From NCBI GenBank assembly GCA_013373245.1, contig JABXID010000093.1:1-36473 (forward strand): a stretch of DNA of 36,473 bases. The letters are read 5' to 3'. The DNA comes from Gammaproteobacteria bacterium. Lineage in GTDB: Bacteria > Pseudomonadota > Gammaproteobacteria > Enterobacterales > Alteromonadaceae. The notes below the pieces were generated by a model. It was not told the origin of the DNA, made no database searches, and worked only from the letters and a program-made list of their open reading frames with translations. Numbering within the stretch: the stretch's first letter is position 1; each line of letters starts with the position of its first letter. The position numbers and the translations under genes are program-made. Shown in pieces: positions 32,487-36,473 of this stretch.

Positions 32487-32840
32487 GTGGAAACACTACA
32501 TCTAAATTCCAATTTACTAATCCAGTTCGCTTTATTGGTGAGTGCTATTCTGGCTTTGAGTATCCTTGGTACATACCTCATCTTAACCATTGCGATAAAA
32601 AATCAATTCATAGTTATAAATAAAGGTACAGATAAATATCAACAAGAGGTTAAAGGCCAAGAGCAGTTTGAAATGTTCGAAGCAATAGCAGAAATAAGAT
32701 ATCGAACAAAATATATGTTTGACAGTATTCAACCAGTATGTGAAGAAGTTAATGCATTTGAAGGTGAGTTCTTATTAGGGTTGAGGCTGATGTCTGCTGA
32801 CATACAGGCCAAACTCAAAATATTAGAGGAAAAAGCTTAA
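32487..32840 (+). CDS. Small membrane protein with cytoplasmic helical tail, unknown function
   Basis: A 117-residue product with one transmembrane helix near the N-terminus (about 10-37, LLIQFALLVSAILALSILGT) and a charged, mainly helical remainder (QEQFEMFEAIAEIRYRTKYM, then a coiled-coil-like tail ending KLKILEEKA). The start is GTG with GGAG six bases upstream, a good ribosome site. No family recognised. It diverges from the ToxR-like regulator across the phased repeats, so it is a likely target of that regulator. It converges with the small XRE gene, whose stop is 11 bp away. Confidence 0.7.
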   Translation: METLHLNSNLLIQFALLVSAILALSILGTYLILTIAIKNQFIVINKGTDKYQQEVKGQEQFEMFEAIAEIRYRTKYMFDSIQPVCEEVNAFEGEFLLGLRLMSADIQAKLKILEEKA

Positions 32841-32851
32841 AATATGAACAT

Positions 32852-33091
32852 TTAGCGCCCCTTTATTAGAATGTTTATTCCTTCGTGAGGATCGACATCA
32901 ATGGCTTTGCAGAATTGCACGTACTCAGCGATATCAAGCTTTCTATCAAACTGCTCGATTTTCGAAATATAGGTACTGTTTAAAAATCCCATTTTATTGG
33001 CTAAATCACTTTGAGAGATTTTTTGAAACCTTCTCTCTGCGGCAAGCCAGCCAATTAACTTTCTGTATTCTGGTGTAAAAATAGTTTTCAT
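32852..33091 (-). CDS. Small XRE/Cro-type HTH regulator
   Basis: A 79-residue single-domain helix-turn-helix protein: RKLIGWLAAERRFQKISQSD, LANKMGFLNSTYISKIEQFD, then a short C-terminal helix. Size and sequence fit Cro/C-protein or antitoxin-type regulators. It diverges from the PKD lipoprotein gene at 33185, and the 93-bp gap contains a perfect 8-bp inverted repeat (33123-33145) that is a likely operator. No toxin gene is adjacent. The start is supported by the complete first helix of the domain. Confidence 0.8.
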   Translation of the reverse strand: MKTIFTPEYRKLIGWLAAERRFQKISQSDLANKMGFLNSTYISKIEQFDRKLDIAEYVQFCKAIDVDPHEGINILIKGR

Positions 33092-33122
33092 CTATTGAAA
33101 AGTACACCGAAAACGTTAATGT

Positions 33123-33145
33123 TCGATTTTCGATAATAAAATCGA
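33123..33145. promoter_or_regulatory. Inverted repeat, candidate XRE operator
   Basis: TCGATTTT (33123-33130) and AAAATCGA (33138-33145) are perfect 8-bp arms with a 7-bp spacer. They lie between the divergent XRE and lipoprotein genes, about 32 bp from one start and 40 bp from the other. Confidence 0.5.
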
Positions 33146-33184
33146 TATTAGTACAACAATAATAACTAAAGGAATCATAAATAA

Positions 33185-35731
33185 ATGATGTTTTATAGGA
33201 AAACCTTTCTGAGTTTGTTAGTGGCATCCACCTTAACAGCTTGTGGTGGAGGCGGTGGAAAAGAAAACTCCACTCCTGTTGTTGAAACTCCTACAAATAC
33301 AGCTCCAGTCGCGAATGCAGGAGAAGACAAAAGTTTTAACGTTGGTGAAGAAGTAACACTAGATGGCTCAAATAGTTCGGATGCAGATAACGATACGCTG
33401 AGTTATAACTGGAGCATTGTCAACGCTCCCGTTTCAGACCTCTCACTTGAACAAACAATGACCCCATCCTTTACCCCCTCAGTTGAAGGTAAGTATGAAA
33501 TTACCTTAATTGTTAATGATGGTACTGATGACAGCGAAAGCGATACTGTCGTTGTAACTGTTATAAAGCCTAATACTGCTCCCGTGGCTGTAATATCTGC
33601 TGAAAATACTGGAAAACAAGGCGAGGTATTTACATTAAGTGGCGAAACTAGCTCTGATGAAGATGGTAATACTTTAACTTATTCTTGGTCGTTTATTTCT
33701 TTGCCGGAAGGCAGTTCATTAACTAGTGATAGTCTAGCTCAAGAGGTTGAAACAAGCTTTACACCTGATGTTGCTGGCGACTACGAAATTCAACTTATAG
33801 TAAATGACGGTGAAGATAACAGTGAATCGATTAACCATTCAGTTTCAGTAGAAGCGAATGCTGCACCTGAAGTCGCAGCTTCAATTGACATCAATTACAA
33901 TTTGGGCGGAGAAGCCTATATTTACAGCTCTGTAACAGATAGTGATAGCTCTGAATTTACATATTCTTGGGAAATTACATCGGTTCCAGAAGGCAGCTCC
34001 TTACTTGGTTTCAGTTATGACAAAGCTTACTTAACCTATGTGCCGGATGTTGCTGGTGATTACAGTGCCAAAGTCACAGTAAGTGACGGTTTCAACTCTG
34101 TCGAATCAGAAATTGTAACAGCGACGATTAGTGAACAATTTGAATACAGATATAACATTGGTGGTGGCACTCAATATTTTGGTAAGGTTAATGAGCCTGT
34201 ACTCATTGACTTTGCGACTAGTACCTCTCCTGATGGTAAAGAGCTTAATTATTCTTGGTCATTAAGAAGTGGCCCAAGCGGAAGTCGCCCATCGATGACT
34301 AACTCAATTGTAAATAAAGCTGAAACCGAATTCACAGGTGACAAGGCAGGCACTTATAGAATCTACGTTACAATGACAGATGAAGATGGTTATGGTGATG
34401 TTGAGTCTATTTACGTAACTTTGTCTAATTCTGATGAGAATGTTATCCCCAAATCAGAAGTGGAAAATCGTCACTTTATTCAACTAGGTGAAGAAATCAC
34501 TCTTGATGGCCGCAACTCTTTCGATCTTGATAATGATATTTTGCGTTACGATTGGAAAATTGGCTATCAACCTCCTACATCAGAGCTTGCCATAGCAGAT
34601 TCTAGTGCTGTAAACCAAACTTTTACACCAACAGTCCCTGGTTTTTACGACATACAACTTCGCACTTATGATGGTAAAAACACCAATGTTAATATTTACA
34701 GAGGATGGTTTTATGTTTATGAAAATCAGACTGATGTAATTGCATTTACGGACTATGAAGTTTTCGCCAAAGAAGGTGACAGTATCTTTTTAAATGGTGC
34801 TGATAGCGTTGGCGTAGATGATTCAGTGACTATAGCTTGGGATTTAATTAACGCCCCATACAATTCTACATCTGTACTTGAAGGTAGCGATATACTAAAC
34901 CCAACATTCGACCTAGATGTCGATGGTAAGTTTGTTTTTCAACTAAGGCTTATTCAAAACGAGGAAATTGTATCCATAAGCCACGTAACTGTTCGCTCAG
35001 AAGAAAATGCTCGACCTATCTCAAATGTAGGCGAAGATGTCTCAGCTGTTTCAGGTGAGCGAGTTGAACTCTCTGCTGAGCTAAGCAGTGATGAGGAAGG
35101 TGATGTTTTAACTTATCAATGGGATATCGTCGGTATCAGCGGAGAATACACTGTTGTTCCGAGTTTAACTGTTGATTCAGAAGGTGGCGCTTATTTACAA
35201 ACACAAGACGATTTTGTTGGGCAAGTTGTTCTTGGATTAACGGTTTCTGATGGCGAGCATTCTAGTTTACGTGACGAAGTTGTAGTTACTATTAAACAGC
35301 CTGTTGCAGCGACAAGGTTGCAGAAGATGGATTTTGTAAATGTTGTGTGGCAAGACTCTGAACTTCCATATAACGTTAGCGAAATAGTTGCCCCGATTAC
35401 TGATGGTGGAGATGGAGTACAATTTTTAGGAATGTTTATGCTTCACGCTGATCATGCCGACTTTACAATGACCAATATTCAGTTCTCAGATAAAAATGAT
35501 ATTATCGAGCCCACGTTGAAAATTGTTGACTACAATTACTCTTTACCAGCAGACGAACAAGTTGACTTAGATTACAGCAATAATATTACTATAGATGCTA
35601 ATGACTTTGTGCAAATTGGCGTAATTTCACCTGCTAACACAGGTGGAAAAAAAGCGTTAATCGAATTGTCGTTTGAAATCTTAGAGACTGGGGAAACATT
35701 CAAAGCCGAGTTTGAATTTACATCTGGTTAA
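33185..35731 (+). CDS. Lipoprotein with about seven PKD-like repeats
   Basis: An 848-residue surface or periplasmic lipoprotein. The signal MFYRKTFLSLLVASTLTAC ends in a lipobox (LTAC) followed by GGGGGKENS. About seven PKD-like repeats of 85-100 residues follow, the best preserved being APVANAGEDKSFNVGEEVTL with SSDADNDTLSYNWS, and ANAGED-like copies that become more diverged toward the C-terminus; a distinct C-terminal domain of about 130 residues (from about 715) is not recognised. PKD domains usually serve in adhesion or as spacers. AAGGAA lies 12-17 bp upstream of the start; the next ATG (33188) is equally possible. Probably controlled by the divergent XRE regulator. A terminator follows. 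Confidence 0.85.
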   Translation: MMFYRKTFLSLLVASTLTACGGGGGKENSTPVVETPTNTAPVANAGEDKSFNVGEEVTLDGSNSSDADNDTLSYNWSIVNAPVSDLSLEQTMTPSFTPSVEGKYEITLIVNDGTDDSESDTVVVTVIKPNTAPVAVISAENTGKQGEVFTLSGETSSDEDGNTLTYSWSFISLPEGSSLTSDSLAQEVETSFTPDVAGDYEIQLIVNDGEDNSESINHSVSVEANAAPEVAASIDINYNLGGEAYIYSSVTDSDSSEFTYSWEITSVPEGSSLLGFSYDKAYLTYVPDVAGDYSAKVTVSDGFNSVESEIVTATISEQFEYRYNIGGGTQYFGKVNEPVLIDFATSTSPDGKELNYSWSLRSGPSGSRPSMTNSIVNKAETEFTGDKAGTYRIYVTMTDEDGYGDVESIYVTLSNSDENVIPKSEVENRHFIQLGEEITLDGRNSFDLDNDILRYDWKIGYQPPTSELAIADSSAVNQTFTPTVPGFYDIQLRTYDGKNTNVNIYRGWFYVYENQTDVIAFTDYEVFAKEGDSIFLNGADSVGVDDSVTIAWDLINAPYNSTSVLEGSDILNPTFDLDVDGKFVFQLRLIQNEEIVSISHVTVRSEENARPISNVGEDVSAVSGERVELSAELSSDEEGDVLTYQWDIVGISGEYTVVPSLTVDSEGGAYLQTQDDFVGQVVLGLTVSDGEHSSLRDEVVVTIKQPVAATRLQKMDFVNVVWQDSELPYNVSEIVAPITDGGDGVQFLGMFMLHADHADFTMTNIQFSDKNDIIEPTLKIVDYNYSLPADEQVDLDYSNNITIDANDFVQIGVISPANTGGKKALIELSFEILETGETFKAEFEFTSG

Positions 35732-35757
35732 TCAATTTCGATTTCAATCAACAAAAT

Positions 35758-35784
35758 AAAGCCGTTAAAATTTTTAACGGCTTT
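35758..35784. terminator. Intrinsic terminator after the PKD lipoprotein gene
   Basis: AAAGCCGTTAA (35758-35768) pairs with TTAACGGCTTT (35774-35784) around an AATTT-type loop. The stem is strong, with T/A runs at both ends. Confidence 0.8.
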
Positions 35785-35889
35785 ATCTCTAAATTATTCA
35801 ATAGCCACCAGATTTCCAAAACCACTTAAAATTACTCGATAGCTAGATAATTTTTTAAAATCTCTCCGATATTCATTGGAGATTCAGTT

Positions 35890-36339
35890 ATCAGCGTCAA
35901 CGGCACACAGAGCAATCTTAATAATCAGATTGTTTACCAATCTGATGTTGCTGAGTGCGCGATTGATTTTATTTCTCCGAATGAACTGCACAGACTTCCT
36001 ATTCAATTTTTAAAAAAGCTATTACTTTGTGTTGATGATAAAGATGAATACCTAATACCTCATTTAGAGTTAGGCAACAACGGTGGCATTGTTATCCTTT
36101 CAGAAGAAAGAGACATTCTTAGAAAAGTAGCTCACAAGTTCAACAGCTACCCGAAAGCCTCGTCCCTTAATACTATTGAACCTTATGAGAGAGCAATACC
36201 TGAAGATAATAACCTTGTGACAAAAGTTATTGACTCTCAAAAGCAAGGTAAATCAAATACTCTAACAGAAGGAGTTGACAACTCCGATGAAAACAAAACG
36301 TTTAACCCCACTATCATAGCTCTGAATGACTCTGATATC
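35890..36339 (+). pseudogene. Unidentified gene interrupted by an IS3-family element, start codon apparently lost
   Basis: A frame open from 35851 encodes a protein-like sequence (SDVAECAIDFISPNELHRLP, then LKKLLLCVDDKDEYLIPHLE, then GIVILSEERD) but has no ATG, GTG or TTG near its beginning. GGAG at 35878-35881 is followed after 8 bp by ATC AGC GTC AAC, exactly where an ATG would be expected, so ATG to ATC loss is likely. At 36340 the coding sequence runs into the end of an IS3-family element, so the last residues before the TAG at 36373 are IS-derived. No family recognised. Confidence 0.5.

Positions 36340-36473
<134 letters not shown>

Noticed and set aside
27214-35731. Tandem PKD repeats as a DNA-level tandem repeat array
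   Set aside because: The repeats are visible only at protein level; DNA copies are well diverged, so no recent array.

Overview
The window looks like a chromosomal segment of a marine, moderately AT-rich gammaproteobacterium of the Alteromonadales type. The signs are the AcnB sequence style, large TonB-dependent receptors (TBDRs) with their own regulators, beta-oxidation clusters, and CGGGG-type lipoproteins with PKD repeats. This is a judgement from sequence style, not a database result.

Layout. (1) 1-4.2 kb: the start of acnB (minus), then a quinone-detoxification unit in which a YhaJ-like LysR regulator diverges from yqjG (glutathionyl-hydroquinone reductase) and a YhhW-like pirin. A GntR/FCD regulator follows; its N-terminal frame is broken at a perfect 32-bp palindrome. 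(2) 4.3-10.8 kb: a compact minus-strand beta-oxidation operon (thiolase, FadJ-like two-domain enzyme, alpha-methylacyl-CoA racemase-like protein, transglutaminase-fold protein, acyl-CoA dehydrogenase), preceded by an AraC regulator and closed by a terminator. (3) 12.1-20.3 kb: an apparent uptake and catabolic locus. A MmyB-type XRE regulator, an enoyl-CoA hydratase-family protein and a PaaK-like acyl-CoA ligase run on plus. A TBDR, an NhaC-family transporter and a PLP enzyme of the D-cysteine desulfhydrase/ACC deaminase family run divergently on minus, with a terminator-like hairpin between receptor and transporter. With region 2 this can be read as import, CoA activation, racemisation and beta-oxidation of a methyl-branched or acylated compound; the substrate is not determined. 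(4) 20.3-26.4 kb: a duplicated TBDR promoter plus signal-peptide segment. One copy is a decayed leader whose stop codon overlaps the start of a secreted, GC-richer D-aminoacylase-type amidohydrolase. The other copy drives an intact TBDR next to a Crp/Fnr-type regulator.

(5) 26.9-36.5 kb: probable start of a genomic island. A 47-nt 3' fragment of a tRNA-Phe gene followed by paired inverted repeats looks like an attachment site. Beyond it lie two PKD-repeat lipoproteins (one with a double DUF1566 module), an N-terminally short NYN nuclease-like protein, a ToxR/CadC-like membrane regulator facing four 10-bp-phased TTCAC repeats, a small XRE regulator, small membrane proteins, a gene broken by an IS3-family element, and the transposase end at the window edge. 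No integrase is visible; the geometry predicts it and an intact tRNA-Phe lie to the right of the window.

No rRNA, complete tRNA or CRISPR array was seen. Gene-poor stretches over 300 bp are 20246-20639, 22388-22780 and 26310-27213; what they hold is described in the entries located there.
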